Assembly (NCBI GenBank): GCA_022578965.1
Contig: MU400519.1
Span: 434,001-498,000 of the forward strand
Origin: Xylaria sp. FL1777
Taxonomy: Eukaryota; Ascomycota; Sordariomycetes; Xylariales; Xylariaceae
Length of the DNA: 64,000 nucleotides
Direction: 5' to 3'
Shown: positions 45,274 to 57,632 of the stretch, in pieces
Layout: each line of letters opens with the position of its first letter
Position numbering within the stretch: the first letter of the stretch is position 1
The notes under the pieces: model-generated
What the model was told of the DNA's origin: nothing
What the model saw: the letters and a program-made list of their open reading frames with translations, nothing else
Databases searched by the model: none
Position numbers and translations under genes: made by a program

Positions 45274-46988
45274 CGAAGGCTCACTCGTCCGCTGCTGCTG
45301 TCTGGCTGGCTTCTACTTATACCTATCACTGGTAGGATAAGGAGTACAAGGGTTACCCGACCCTACCACCATGACGAGCTGCTGCGCCTTTATTCGGCAA
45401 GCCGGACGACGTACGGTATTGCAATACCAAGCTCTTGACTAGATGGCCCTTATCATCTGAGTCCGAGTCTAATTCCGAAAACGTGGGGGGTCACTCCCCA
45501 TTTACTTGCGGTTTCTGTCATGAACGAGAGCAATGATGCTTGCTTGCATCGGTTTGTTCGTGTTCGCTTTCGACGTGGATAATTTGGCGCGCTTCGTTTG
45601 ATTTAGTCGGCCACAAGCACGCAAAAAAAGGTCGATTTATATGTCTTGGACATGTCGACATTACAACCACTGTTATTTACTCCAATCTACTGGCGCGATA
45701 TAGGGATGGTATATACGGCGCAGGGTTGTTTATGTATCTGAAGAGTACACCTGGATGATTTATGTTTATGCATTGGACTGGGGCTAGATACACGGGGGGC
45801 ATATACTTCCTCAAAGGATGGAATCGTCGGGGTGAATGGACATCACCCCAATGGGCGGGTTGATCTCTACGCTCGGGATCGTGTTACGAAGTCATGTAAA
45901 TAAATTTATGTCAGGGCATCTATCTTGTTATGCCTCTCATAGTCGAATACTACAGGACAGTGTAGCTGTTCTTGCTACAATAGAAGGCCTTAATAGCGAC
46001 ATTTTCTAATCTCCTATCTTTGATGATCTTGTCTTGCGATGGGTGGCGGTCAATGGCTGAGCATCCCCCCTCTCTTTGCCCCTAACTACATGTAAAGTAA
46101 ATATTCTAGACTCGTGGGAGAAATAGCTAGCTAAATTAAGTATCCTCCCCTCCACTTTATGTTAAAGACAGTCATATACGATAGATAGAATATACACAAA
46201 CACAAAGATACACCCCATAATTCTGAACAAATATAGTTAACCAATGTCCAATTAGTATCGAAAGCAATATGGTGATACTGGTGTCGACTGGATTTGGTAT
46301 GTAGTACTGTAGATATATTGTTGTTATTTGTATTTTACGTCCTACTAGGTAGTTATACCTCCTAGGGTACTTTCTTTTTGCTTACATGTAGGTATACATA
46401 CAACTGCTCATTTGCAGGCATCTGGGTATCAGAGACCACCACCAACTCTTGAAAAGGAAGAAATCAAAAATGTAAGCCAAATCATCTCGTGTTCGCCTTG
46501 ACAGAACGTCCGGTATAGTATGCGTGTGCAAATGCGTGTATCTATGCGCCTTCATATGCGTGCGTAATCCATTCAATCCACCCCGTTCCCCAAACTCCAA
46601 CGAAAGCAGCATTATTAAACATCGCACAAACATGACATAAGTGCGTCTGTGTTTTCAAGACTTTTATCAAAATACCGCCACTGCTCTCCTTCCTTTCGTC
46701 CTGCTTGTTTCTCTCTATCATTTACCGCCACGCGTTTGCACAAATCATACGTATGCTCAAGAATCATAGAGCCACATGTATTTCAGCAGTGGCTCATTGA
46801 CATGTTAGCAATAGGTGTCCACCATCCTCCCCGCCCCCTCCTGCTGAGGGGAAGTGAAGTAGGGAGATGACGTCTGCCCAAAGTTTTCTTTAAAGTGGCA
46901 TGCTAGCAAACCAAACGCTCGCTTGGTAGCAACAGAAACAATCACATAGAGCTACCTGATGAAGGTGGATTATCATCATGCCCTCGCC
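45274..46988. other. Intergenic region, no gene seen
   Basis: It comprises the 3' flanks of the small membrane-protein gene and of the phytochrome gene. The middle (45900-46400) is A+T-rich. No coding sequence, tRNA or strong repeat was recognised. Confidence 0.45.
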
Positions 46989-49900
46989 TCAGCCCATAGA
47001 CGGTTCATGATTGGGAGGAGAACGTTTAGCAGTGTCTTCAGTCGTACGGTTTGGCTCCAGTAGCCGCGACAAGTTCGTGGCTCGGCGGATGAACCAACCA
47101 CCACGTTCCCATTCACCAGGCTGGTAGAGGCATTTCTCTCGCACGTCATCGCTGGTAATGCCCTCGAGTAGTAGGTTAAGACGATGAAAGTCGACGGGCT
47201 TTAGGATCCACCCGTCGAATCCGGCCTCTGTGTAGATGGCTCTGTCCTTCTCCACAAGCGACGCTGACACTGCAAAGATGGGAATACGTCCATGGAGGCG
47301 GCCCAATGGGGATAGTTCAGGGAGATCGTCCGACTTCTCGAATGCTCTAATTAGCTTAGTGCTCGTGAGGCCATCGACAATGGGCATCTGAGTCGAATAA
47401 TTAGCACCTCCTTCCATCGACATTCTCTCGAGTTTTCTACTCTTTCGTGTAATCAAAACATGAGGACTCCTACATACCTGCATATCCATAAGGATAATAT
47501 CAGATTCCTGCGCCTTCTCTCTATATACTATTGCACAGTCCTCGCCGTTGACAGCGGGATAAACCGTATGCCCAGTTTTTTCTAATCGCTTTGTGAGGAT
47601 CTTCATGTTTACTGGATCGTCTTCAGCTATGAGCACTCGCAACTTTTTAGGCTTAGCACTCGAAGATGTATTGGCCATGGTTGCATTTCTCCCCTGTGCA
47701 GGGGTTTCCGGTAACTCGAACAAGACCTGTGAAGACTGGCTTGTCTGAGGCTGTGTAGGTTGATCAGAATAGTTCTCGGGTATTCTCACAGGTTTCAGCG
47801 GGGTCTTGCTTCCTTGGACGGGGTACACGCCAGACTGCGCTTCGGTAAGCTGCGTAGTATCATGAGTTTGGGGACTTTGTAGAGACTGCTCCTCAGCATT
47901 ACTTCCTCGAGCCATAGGCTGCTCCGAGACGCCAGGAGGATGATATGATGATATAGGTCTATGATTCGAGTAGTCTCGTTTCCCTTTAGAGTTATTTCGC
48001 TGGATATTAGTTGCTCCCTCGTCGGCCTCATCGAGGGCGAATGGAGTCTGGATTGCGTCAATTAAACGATCCGCGTCGCTCTTGTTGCTGCGAGCGCCAC
48101 CACTCCCACCGCTTCTTAGGCTATTGATACTGTTCGTCTCATCGAAGCTTCGGGACTTCGCAATGGACCGACCAGATAGATTAACTGCATTAGTACTTCC
48201 CCGATCGATAAGCATAACCTCGCCTGCTTCCGTAGGTGGTAGAGTCTTAGTCACCGAAGCAGTGGTCGTCGAGTCCGAGGCTGTCTTGGTAGTGGCGTCG
48301 CTCTCACCAATTTTCTCAAGCGCATCACTACTGGGTAGCTCAAATGGGACCTGGATGACAAACCTAGAGCCTTTGCCCTCTTCAGATTTCAATCGTAGCT
48401 GGCCATCCATATTGCGTACTACGCGTGCGACGACTGCTAGGCCAAGACCCAATGTGCGACCTTCACGGGTCTGGCTGAGCGGCGCATCGAGCACTCCAGA
48501 TTCACTGAGGTCGGCGTTGCTAACTTGTTCTAAGTCCTGGAAGAGATTATCAAGCTGCTCATTACTCATGCCACAACCCGTGTCGTGCACAACAATCTCG
48601 ACCCGAACCCGAGACCCAATAACCTCAATAACAAAACATTCGACCTTGATAGAACCCGAAGTCGTATTTTGCACAGCATTTGCCGTCACATTAGCCACGG
48701 CTTGCCGTACCCGACTGTAATCACCATGCACATATTTCGGAAGTCCGGGGTGCTCAATAACCTCGTAGGAAATGCCTTTCCGTTTGGCGTCGACCTTGAA
48801 TGGCTCCGTGGCTTCTGAGATACATGCAGACAGGTCCATTATCTCGTCTTTTACTAGCTCTTGGCCCTCCTCCGTTTTGGTAAGGTCTAGAAGGTCATTG
48901 ATGACGTATATGAGCGATCTGGACGCAGAATGGGATTTTGCCAGATTCTCGCGCGTTTCTTTATCGAGTGATCCCTCCAGGGCAATTTCGAGATAATTGA
49001 TAATGGCATTTAGAGGGGTACGGACTTCATGGGCGGAATTAGCCAACAAAAGACGTGTGAGACGGCTGCTCTGAAGAGCAGCTTCCTTCTGTCGCCAAAC
49101 TTCGATGAATTTCCCTGCGTAGAGTTAGTCATCGGTCAAAATGGCCGTTTAATGGTAGAAGTGGCCTGCTTACCATACACTAGACAGAGGACAGCAGCAG
49201 TCTCTATTTGTTCCTCAGTCCATTCCCTGCATTTCCCAATAATCGTTTCGCGCCATGCTTTGAAGCTTGACCGGGGCTCGAGAAAATTGGCAGTACCAGC
49301 CTTCACCGTTTTCTCATATGGGTTGCCCGCCCACTTGACCTCTCTAATTTGCCCCTGGCGGAAGAATACGATGAAGTCATGTCCACCCACGCTCAGCGGC
49401 ACATACAACAAACCAGCGACAACGGAAAACCCCGGCGTGTATTGGAGATCGGGAAAATCCTGTGTGATATCTTGCGTAGTCAAGACAGCAGTAAAATTCC
49501 GAAAGCGCAGATATTCGAGCATTGCTAATGCTTCCTGAGATTGCGTAATCTTGCCGAGGACCTTGGTTTCGTCACCGATCGATAGCATACCGAAATCTGC
49601 GTCGAACAGCTTCAATAAGTCCTCGGATGAGGCGATGATGTAACCGGAGGGGTTTTTATCGGTCGGCATCGTATTGATGAGCTTTCTTGCATGGAGACGA
49701 GAAGCATAGGAGAGCCGCTCAATGTTTCGTGAGGCCGTATCTCCCACCATTCGACACATCTTGCGAATGGGAAATGACACTCTCATTCCCGCAGGACCAT
49801 AGCTATGACACGCAATAAGGCCCCATAATTCGCCGAAAGCATCGATCGAGATGGACATGGATGATCGAACCATCATATTGGCAAGATATTTCAGGTGGAT

Positions 49901-51694
49901 AGGGGACATGGCTCGTAGATATGCGTGACTTAGATCGAGAGGCGTTTCTAATTCCTCCACGGTACGACAAACCAGCCTTGCCGACTCCAGGTCACGATCG
50001 TAAAGTAGCCTCACCTTGTTAAGTTTATAGAGTTCGCGGGCCTGTTTAGGAATATCCGATGCGGGGAAATGTAAACCATGGTACAGGTCACGAGTCTTGC
50101 CTGGATCAACTAATTCGGTAACGACCTTGCCGTTGAAGGCAGCGTCGAACTGATAAATCATAACTCGGTGAAATCCCGTAAGTTCTTTCACGATGCCTAC
50201 CAGAATCTTTAGAAACCTTTCTAAGTTAGGTGCCGAAGCAAATTGGTCCTGTACTTGTGACATGATGTCGAAAACCTGCATAGCACCGGCTTCGCCTCGC
50301 CTTTGACGCGCGCTTCTCAACACACGGAGGGGTTTGCTGCTGATCTCGGTGCTCTGATAAAGCTCCTCGGCCGTTGGACTCTGGTAGAGAGTGTCTTCAG
50401 GCTCTTCGGGGACGGATTCGTCGGGTGGTCGAGTGGGATGCCGCTGGTCATCCACTAGCTCGAATTCGCAAATAAGAAGCTCAGGATGGCTCCGGTTGAC
50501 ATGCATGGCACACCACAACTTGATCGTCTTCGACTTTGGCGGTCGCAAGGAAATACTAAAAACATCAGGGCCACTGCTGGTAGGATCCGAGTCCTCGTCC
50601 CGAATGAAATCTATATGGTCGAGAAGATTGTCGGCCTGTTCGTCTGACAAAATCTCAGTGAAGCTCCCGAGTTCGAAGAGATCTTGTGGCGAGTAGCCGA
50701 TGATCTGTTCTGAATTCTCGCTCACGATACGAACAGAAAACTGGCCATCGGCTTCTTCTCTTAATGCAACAAGGAGACCGAAGCCTTGCACAGCGCCAGG
50801 GGTATGGATGGGCTCGTCCTCGCAGCGTTGGAAAGTACCATCGCGGCCTGTGATGATGGCGTGACCGTCGTCGGTCGTAATATGCCGAAAGCGGGTTGTC
50901 ACGAAGCCCTCATTTGACTCGCTCGGGGTCCTGCTACGCGAATCGCCAGAGGGATCGCCTCCTTCGTTCTCAATCAAACTAGCCTCCCCGACACTCGTCT
51001 GGCACGACTTGTCATCGGGATGGCAATCATCCTCGTGGAAGAGAGGTAGTATCGCGGTGGCGGGGGGGTGACTTGCGTTGGGCGGCGGAGTACCGGCATC
51101 TCTGGAGGTAATGGTATTGTGGCGGCTGGGGCGAGAGCCCGAGAGGGGGATCCTGTCGTTTGGCGAGGAAGGGGATAGGGCGGAAGACCGGCGCGATGGA
51201 ATTGAGGCATCGGGCGCGAAGGGAGGAACGCTGGGGCGACGTCGGCCGTCCCACGTCGAGTCTGATCGTGGGAAATAGTCGGCATTGGCGGGGTCGCGCG
51301 AGTGCACCCAGGGAGTGGGCTGGGATTCGTCGACATGGATAACAGATCGGATAGGGAAGATGCGGTCGGAGGGGTCAACTTTTGCTTTGGTGGTGGTGTT
51401 GCTGTTGCTGTTGAAGCCGCCGTCATGCTGCTGTTGCGGTTGTTCGTGCTGGCCAAATGTCACGATATCGGCTGCGGACTGTCCATGATTGCGTGCGCCC
51501 GGGGTAGGGGTAGGGGCGGGGGTAGAGGTAGATGTAGATGTAGATGTAGATGTAGACGTAGACGTAGACGTAGCATGGGCGGTGGTGGCATGGGCGGTAT
51601 TTTCAAGGGGTTGTTGTGATGATTGCGATTGCGGCGATGACAGCGATTCTAGTGGTTGTGGCGGCCGGCCTGCCCCGTCATGACCAGATTCCAT
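46989..51694 (-). CDS. fphA: Fungal phytochrome, hybrid histidine kinase
   Basis: Exons are 51694-49174, 49114-47478 and 47387-46989; 1518 residues. Intron 1 (59 bp) joins CLVYG|KFIEVWRQKEAAL. Intron 2 (90 bp) joins LMDMQ|MPIVDGLTS. Layout: a disordered N-terminal extension of about 265 residues with a Thr-Ser repeat; a PAS domain with the bilin-site motif CEDEPIHTPGAVQGFG (Cys291, the expected thioether Cys); a GAF domain with HFPASDIPKQAR; a PHY domain with the tongue motif PRSSF; HisKA with the H box SAHEVRTPLNA (His869); a HATPase with DTGCGM and GLGLAVV; and a C-terminal receiver with VLIAEDDPVN, phosphoacceptor Asp1384 and LKPVD. It is a red/far-red sensor acting through a His-Asp relay, in the cytoplasm and nucleus in Aspergillus. 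All key residues are present. The start at 51694 is the first ATG in frame. Confidence 0.95.
51520..51580. repeat. GTAGAT/GTAGAC hexanucleotide repeat encoding Thr-Ser repeats
   Basis: Tandem hexamers on the + strand, with the two variants GTAGAT and GTAGAC in blocks. On the coding (-) strand they encode the Ser-Thr dipeptide repeat in the phytochrome N-terminal extension. Confidence 0.85.
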
Positions 51695-51956
51695 CACTAG
51701 TATGACAACTCAGTTTTCCGTTCACCTCTCGCGCTGCGAGAACAGAACAAAGCCCCGCAATGTTCCACGACGCAATGCAATCTAGCACCATCCAACACTA
51801 GATAACAACACAATGCAAGGCGCTTCGAGACACCTCTCCAACCCTCTACCAGATCTCTCGATACCTAGGCGAATGACGACCTAAAAGCCGCGTGCTTCTA
51901 CCGTATGCGATAGGCGCTGGGGGGACAATGTGATAGCGCGGGGGGCAAGTGTACAT

Positions 51957-52075
51957 GTGTGAGTGTGAGTGTGAGTGTAAGTGTAAGCGTTAGTATGAAT
52001 ATGAGTATGAGTATGAGTATGAGTTATGAGTATGAGTGTGGGTGCGTGTGCGTGTGCGTGTGCGTGTGCGAGTAC
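51957..52075. repeat. Compound GTGAGT / GAGTAT / GTGTGC simple repeat
   Basis: Three successive hexanucleotide-like units follow each other within about 120 bp, about 260 bp upstream of the phytochrome start codon. Confidence 0.85.
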
Positions 52076-52299
52076 GTTTGCGGCCAGAATCTCAAGCCAA
52101 GAAAGAAACCGGGAAAATACAGGCTTGGAATGCGGTGTATCCAATAGCCAATGACCCCAAAAGCGAATAAGTAGATCCAATGCTAAAAGTGCCTGTCGAT
52201 CGACAGAACGGGCACATTATCCCACGACCATCTAGTCGTTGAGGACAATTCGCACGAGCGGACCAGAAGCTCAGACAGACCGGGGTGGAGGGGTTATCC

Positions 52300-52830
52300 A
52301 AATCCAAGTACCTGCCCTACCCACATACATAGCACGCAGTACATACATCCTACCTGCCTACTTACACACATCTACCTAGGATACTTACGTGATGATGGGA
52401 CGTTGCAAGGCACTGGGCGGTGGCGACGCAGGGATGAGCCTGCTGCTCGGTGACTGCGCGTGGTACCTTACCATGTATGTAGTACCTAATGGCCTACCTA
52501 TCATGATGAAGTTTACCTACCTCGGGAGGTATACATATACTATATGCATACCTACCAGTGTATTGTGTATTACACCCAGGTAAGCTAAGTACCTACCTAC
52601 AGGTAGGGGTTTCGATTTTTGTCCATCTTTAAACTGCATGTGATTGAAACCCCATCGGCTCGTCCCACTCCATTTATCAGTAGCCTGCCTATCCTTAGCC
52701 CACAATGGTAGCGGCTACTAGGTAGGGGACTATGGTGTATATACTATGCACGTTGTTGGTTAAGGAAATGCAGTACCTAAAGGTAGGTAGGTATTCTATC
52801 CAACGCATCTATCTACCCTTACCTAGTAGG
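52300..52830. repeat. Field of TACCTA/TAGGTA palindromic motifs
   Basis: Repeated TACCTACC, CCTACCTA, CTAGGTAGG and AGGTAGGTAGG strings occur in both orientations. They are interspersed, not strictly tandem. The same motifs recur in nearly every long intergenic region of the window. Confidence 0.75.
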
Positions 52831-53377
52831 TAAATAGGTTTTCGGACACGGGAGAGAAAAACCCAAAACGAAGTGGGAATGAGTTGGCAACCTGCTTCGT
52901 ATACATCCCTAGTATTGCACATGACAGTACAGTTGTCCCTTGACCTACCCTATCTATCTAGACTCTAGTCTACATGTAGGTAGTGGGAAAGGGAAACGGA
53001 TCTAGTGTGGACTACCTTAGGTTGACTTGGTTGTCGATCATCTCCTGAAGGGGCTCTGCGTATGTGATTCCTTGATCTCAACAGGCGCTACCAGGAAGAT
53101 AAATATATATTCCATGAGATGAATATACCAATTTCGACGCCAGGGAATGCCGTCTCTTGACCCGCTACTCTTTCATTGGCATCATGGACAGGCCGGGAAC
53201 GCTGTGCAAAGAAGAAGGGGGAAAGGGTTAGTAGGTAAGTAGGTAAACAGCCACCTGTTATAAGAGCCGAGAGCGTAATCGAGTTAGATCAGCTTCTTGA
53301 GTCATAAACAGTATCATGGCCTCGGTTACCTTGTTCTACCGAGACTCTTCTACCCCCGGGTTGCTATATGAAAACCC

Positions 53378-55793
53378 TCACAAGATATTTCTAAACCCAT
53401 AACCCTCGTTCTCAAAGTCTGCCGAGCTAGGCTGGCTCACGTTCCCCTTCTGCCTGCTTTCCGCATCCCTCTTCTCAAATGTCCTGTTCTCCCAGGCGAG
53501 ATAAACCCGAAGAGTGAGGGCAAGCAATGCATTGAAGAACATGAAGGCGGCACAGATACTCATGCCCTTGACATAATATGGCATCTCGCGTTCAGGAAAT
53601 ACTGCAAAACCTAGGAATCAGCAAACACTATCCCGAGTGTGATATGAAAATGTTTTGGGGGTGCGGGAAACCCCTTAAGACAAGATTCTCCTTTAGATCA
53701 TAGTCTGTTCTCCTTTGGAAGAAGGGTGGGGAGAAGGAAGGGGAAGAAGATCGACACCAGAGACTACCTACGTCGCGTGCCCAAAAGCGGCCCAGCCTGG
53801 CCGATGATGTTCAACAAAGCGATGCCTACGCCTCGCTTGGAATCGCTGCCCTGGTTGTTGATCGTCCACGGAAGGATATTCGCGATGCATGAGAACACGC
53901 CGGCGGCAGCCGGGAATACCGCAAAATACCGTACTCCAACGCTCCTACACGTGGCAAGGAGGATGTACCCAACTCCTCCAACTAGCGAAAGCACGACAAG
54001 CATCGCTCCACGCTGTTGGGTCCTGTCGGCGATCCAAGTCGTCAGGACACAGACAATGAATGCAAGCACATACTACAATACTCGGGGTCAGTAATCGCCA
54101 TTTCGGGCGTGACCTAGGGAGAGGGCCTCGAAACCGTTGGACGCTTCCAAACCCCGGATTTAGTCCGAAAAGGATGCCTTTCCACTCTGATCGTGGCCCA
54201 GGACAGGAAAAATATGGTGCCGGACATTACTCACAGGAGGTGCGCTAAGGCCCTGGGCGTTGATGGCCGTGAATCCCATACTCTGGAGGATGATCGGGAG
54301 AAAGACTGGTAAACTACTGAACGAAACTAGGGAAGTAATAGAGTGAGTTCATAATGATTAGTGAATACCCGGCGGTCATGGGTCCAGCTTACCGTTGCAG
54401 CTAAAATACATCAGTGGTGGTATCCACGTCTTTATGTTCTTAAGAGCGTGTAATGTCTCCTTTAAGTCGACGTGCCCAATCCGCGCCAAACCTTCACTTC
54501 CCGTCTGCTGCAGTGCTCGGGTCTTGGCGATCTGCTTCTCTTCCTTGGTCAAGAAGTGAGCTGAATCGGCTGAATCTGGCATATATTTAAATGCCACGAA
54601 TGCAAGCAAGACTGAAGGGATCCCTTCGACAATAAAGAGCAATCTCCAGTTGGCAATGGCAGCGTGACCAGACGTAATGCCGTATGCAAGAGCCCCAGCG
54701 AAAGTCGTGGCCAGTGGTGCCGCAGAGACATATAGACCACATCGTAAACCCAGCTCGTTCCTTTTATAGAAGAACGACAGTAAATATGGGATTCCAGGTG
54801 CAAAAGCCGCCTCGGCCGTCGCTAGGAAAAAGCGGCTTGCCAATAAACCAGACCAGTTATAAGCAGTAGCTTGTAGAGTGGATGCCGTGCCCCTAAGACA
54901 TGAATGAGCTTGATGCCTTATTAATTTACCTATACAGGGGTGAGGAGAGATTATGCAGCGAGGTTCTCACCAGACAAGGACACAAACAAAAGCCCACCAA
55001 TGCCTTTACGGTTATGATGAGCATCATGTTCAAGTTAACAGGATACTGAGGGAGTAAACGAACGGAGGGACAATTTTCCACATCAACGCGGCCCCTTCAA
55101 AAACAACTAGCAAAAAGGGGGAGTTAAAATTAATTGATCAATTCCAAGTAATTAAAACATGGGTGTGTTCACTGACTGTACGGGATGTAGAATATAGTCA
55201 AAAGCCACTACATCATCGGTTAAAATCCGACCACAGACTACCAACGCTTCTAAAGACCTCACTTACTTGATATTGGTTATCATCAAGACCTAGATCTTTG
55301 CTCTGGTAGCAGTTTTAGCATTGGCCTATCTCCTATAGTTGCGAGATGGTCGTATGAGACGGGAATGACTACCATTCCAGCAAGTTGAGCATTCCCAATG
55401 TTGGATCTGTCCAGGAACGCCACCAGATCTGCCTACCGTCAGTTCTGTTCCCCACATTGTCTCTCGCAATACACGTACAGAGACTTGTAACGAGGGGAAT
55501 CAAGTGAAAATCGATTTTTCTCTGCTCGGCTTTATCATTAGTAACTACTCATGCCAAGGCATTCACACACCCCGGGGGCGTAGAGAAGACTGCAATAACT
55601 TTGAGAACGAGGAGAAAGAACAACGGAAAAGTAAAAACTGCAGCTCCAAGATTCATACCACGACGCGCCTCTCAAGAGCCGGGTCAATCTGAAGTTCTGA
55701 CTCGGCAGTTTGAGGATGATCCACGGAGCCACAGAGCCTCGAAGTTGCCGCCAGTTCAGGCTCAGCTGGTGCACTGCCGTGAGTGACGTCCAT
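53378..55793 (-). CDS. MFS permease of the anion:cation symporter family (Dal5/Tna1-like)
   Basis: Eleven exons reconstructed on the minus strand: 55793-55659, 55521-55479, 55428-55373, 55302-55267, 55207-55177, 55106-55064, 55003-54971, 54892-54393, 54326-54235, 54072-53772, 53601-53378. Every junction keeps frame; 497 residues. The assembled N terminus reads RKIDFHLIPLVTSLYLVAFL followed by DRSNIGNAQLAGMSKDLGL, the hallmark of allantoate/nicotinate/pantothenate-type carriers. It continues DDNQYQWLLTIFYIPYIVFE. Later blocks, PGIPYLLSFFYKRNELGLRCG, WRLLFIVEG and ADRTQQRG, also match. Exons 2-7 are 31-56 nt long. The intron after exon 6 uses the weaker donor GTTCGT; the others begin GTATGA, GTACGT, GTAGTC, GTAAGT, GTCAGT, GTGAGA, GTAAGC, GTGAGT and GTAGGT. 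It is a plasma-membrane proton symporter by family. The substrate cannot be told. Confidence 0.88.
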
Positions 55794-56926
55794 CGTACTA
55801 TTTCTGTGCGAACACAATAAACTCGCGGAGTTGATCGCATGAACGGTATGGTATTGACCCGTTCGGGGAATCCTTACTTGGCCATTAGCAATCGGGCATG
55901 ACCAAAGGCAGCCGGAGACCGGAGAGAAACCGGGGATTATTAGTCTTACTAACCTCTTGGGATAGAGCTGGTTGGAGAAACAGACATGTCACCTTGCCTG
56001 TGGCGTCATAAATTACTTACCTACATCAGTGATACCGACACTGGGTGACCGCTCGGAGAAAAATCTTATTGGCGGATCTGTCTAGACTAGGGAGCGCATA
56101 CAAATTAGCATTTAAGAGGAAAATGCACAATGTAGATTAGAAAACTTTCTGATGGCAAAAAATACAATGAATCATGATTCATCGGCCAAATCATTCCCAG
56201 GGGAAATTGAGTGCTCTCTAACACCTACATGGTCGTTGATTTGTTTATAAGAGTAAAGTATCCGGACGCCTATTGCTATGCTCTCTTAAGTATCAGGTAT
56301 AATCTTGCCAAGCACACATCCGAGAAGGTTGGTGTTTGCGACCGGACGTAATGTCTCGAGACTACGTATCTTCATAGACATCACCAATTAAAATCATTGT
56401 AATACCTACAGTATATGTATAATTAATCTTTACTAAGCTGTATCCTAACGTAGCTCCCGCAAGAGAGTGCTTAGAAATACACCTCCCGGCATCACCGCCG
56501 AGATGCCACGATTGTCCGAATGAAAGGGCATCAAGGCAACGAGGAAATGGCCGAGTTAACAGCGGTGGAGAACGGAATAATTGGGTAAGTATGCCAGCCC
56601 GATAGTCGCAATCCACCTGTCCCCCAGACTCACTGGTGAAACTGCGTCGAAATTGCTAACCAGACGCACATATACTGTTTATGGCGCATCATCCTTAAGT
56701 AGCAAGCTTCAAGCGATACACGTAGTAGTCCTTATGATGCCATGGCCTCTGTCCTTTCAAAGAACACCATAAGCTCTCACCTATGCCGGCATGTTAGAGG
56801 CCATGTTTGATACACTGCTTCGAAGTCGGCTTACCATCTCTGACGTGAGGCTAGTACACGTTATTTTCTAAGGTATTGTGAACTTTGCACACAACATCCG
56901 GTGCCGAAGGAGCTGCGTGTTTTACA
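55794..56926. promoter_or_regulatory. Divergent intergenic region between the permease and the SET gene
   Basis: It holds the promoters of both flanking genes. The sequence is moderately A+T-rich between 56090 and 56420. No coding sequence, RNA gene or strong repeat was recognised. Confidence 0.4.
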
Positions 56927-57632
56927 ATGGGTAAAGACGCGGTGCCCAAGAATTGGCCGTCATCCGTCCCTTACCTCTCACGACCTTCCTTCGCGCCACA
57001 TGTCAGCAAGACACAGCACGAGTCCCTCCGAATGCGCTTACCGGACCTCATCGCGGTAATTCCCGCTAATTTTCCTAGAGGGCCTTGCCCTTTGGTGAGA
57101 ATAATCCCCATCAGTGACTCCTCTCACCCGGCGCAGGGCCAATTCGGGCTCTTTGCGGCCCGTCATCTCGAACCAGGCACTCTAATTCTACCTTACTATG
57201 GCCTCGTTCACTCATCGCTTCCGCCGCACAGTCTTAATCACGACAAGTCGGATTATGACCTCTGGCTGAACAGGGAGGCGGATATAGCTGTTGATGCGGA
57301 GCAGGCCGGGAACGAGGCACGATTCATTAATGATTATCGTGGCATCCGCGAACGACCCAACGCTGAATTCAAGCAGTGCTGGGATGTGCGGAGCGGCCAA
57401 CAATGTAGTGAGTTAACATTATAATTACGGTTCTCGTCTCTTGGGCAGGACACTGTTATTGATGCTAGCGGTTGCAGTGGCTGTATTCGTCCTGCCTTCG
57501 GGGAAGAACGCCCTCACGAAGGCTGGTGCCGGTGGCATCGCCAAAGGCACCGAGATACTCGTCAGTTACGGCAAGGGATTCTGGTCGAAGAGAAGAGAGG
57601 AGCGCGAAGCGCCCGGGGAACAGTATACATGA
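56927..57632 (+). CDS. Small SET-domain protein, probable lysine methyltransferase
   Basis: Exons are 56927-57407 and 57478-57632. The 70-bp intron (GTGAGT...TTGCAG) joins GQQC|MAVFVLPSGK; 211 residues from ATG 56927. The SET fold is seen in order: FGLFAARHLEPGTLILPYYG (start of SET), NEARFINDYRG (the RFIN/NH-type motif that contacts S-adenosylmethionine), RPNAEF, and EILVSYGKGFW (the ELxxDYG-like catalytic Tyr region). No pre-SET or post-SET cysteine clusters are present, so it is unlike the canonical H3K9 or H3K4 enzymes. It belongs to the short SET proteins common in filamentous fungi, whose substrates are mostly unknown. Confidence 0.82.

Larger units (their letters stand above)
51695..53377. 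promoter_or_regulatory. Phytochrome promoter region with GT-type minisatellite and TACCTA motif field
   Basis: From 51957 to 52075 there is a compound simple repeat (GTGAGT, then GAGTAT, then GTGTGC units). From 52300 to 52830, and again near 52975 and 53225-53245, TACCTA/TAGGTA motifs are very dense on both strands. No coding sequence is supported. Confidence 0.5.

Noticed and set aside
42519..57632. A chromatin gene cluster (HP1 and SET, with the sirtuin farther left)
   Set aside because: The genes are far apart, interleaved with unrelated genes and in mixed orientation. Nothing supports functional linkage.
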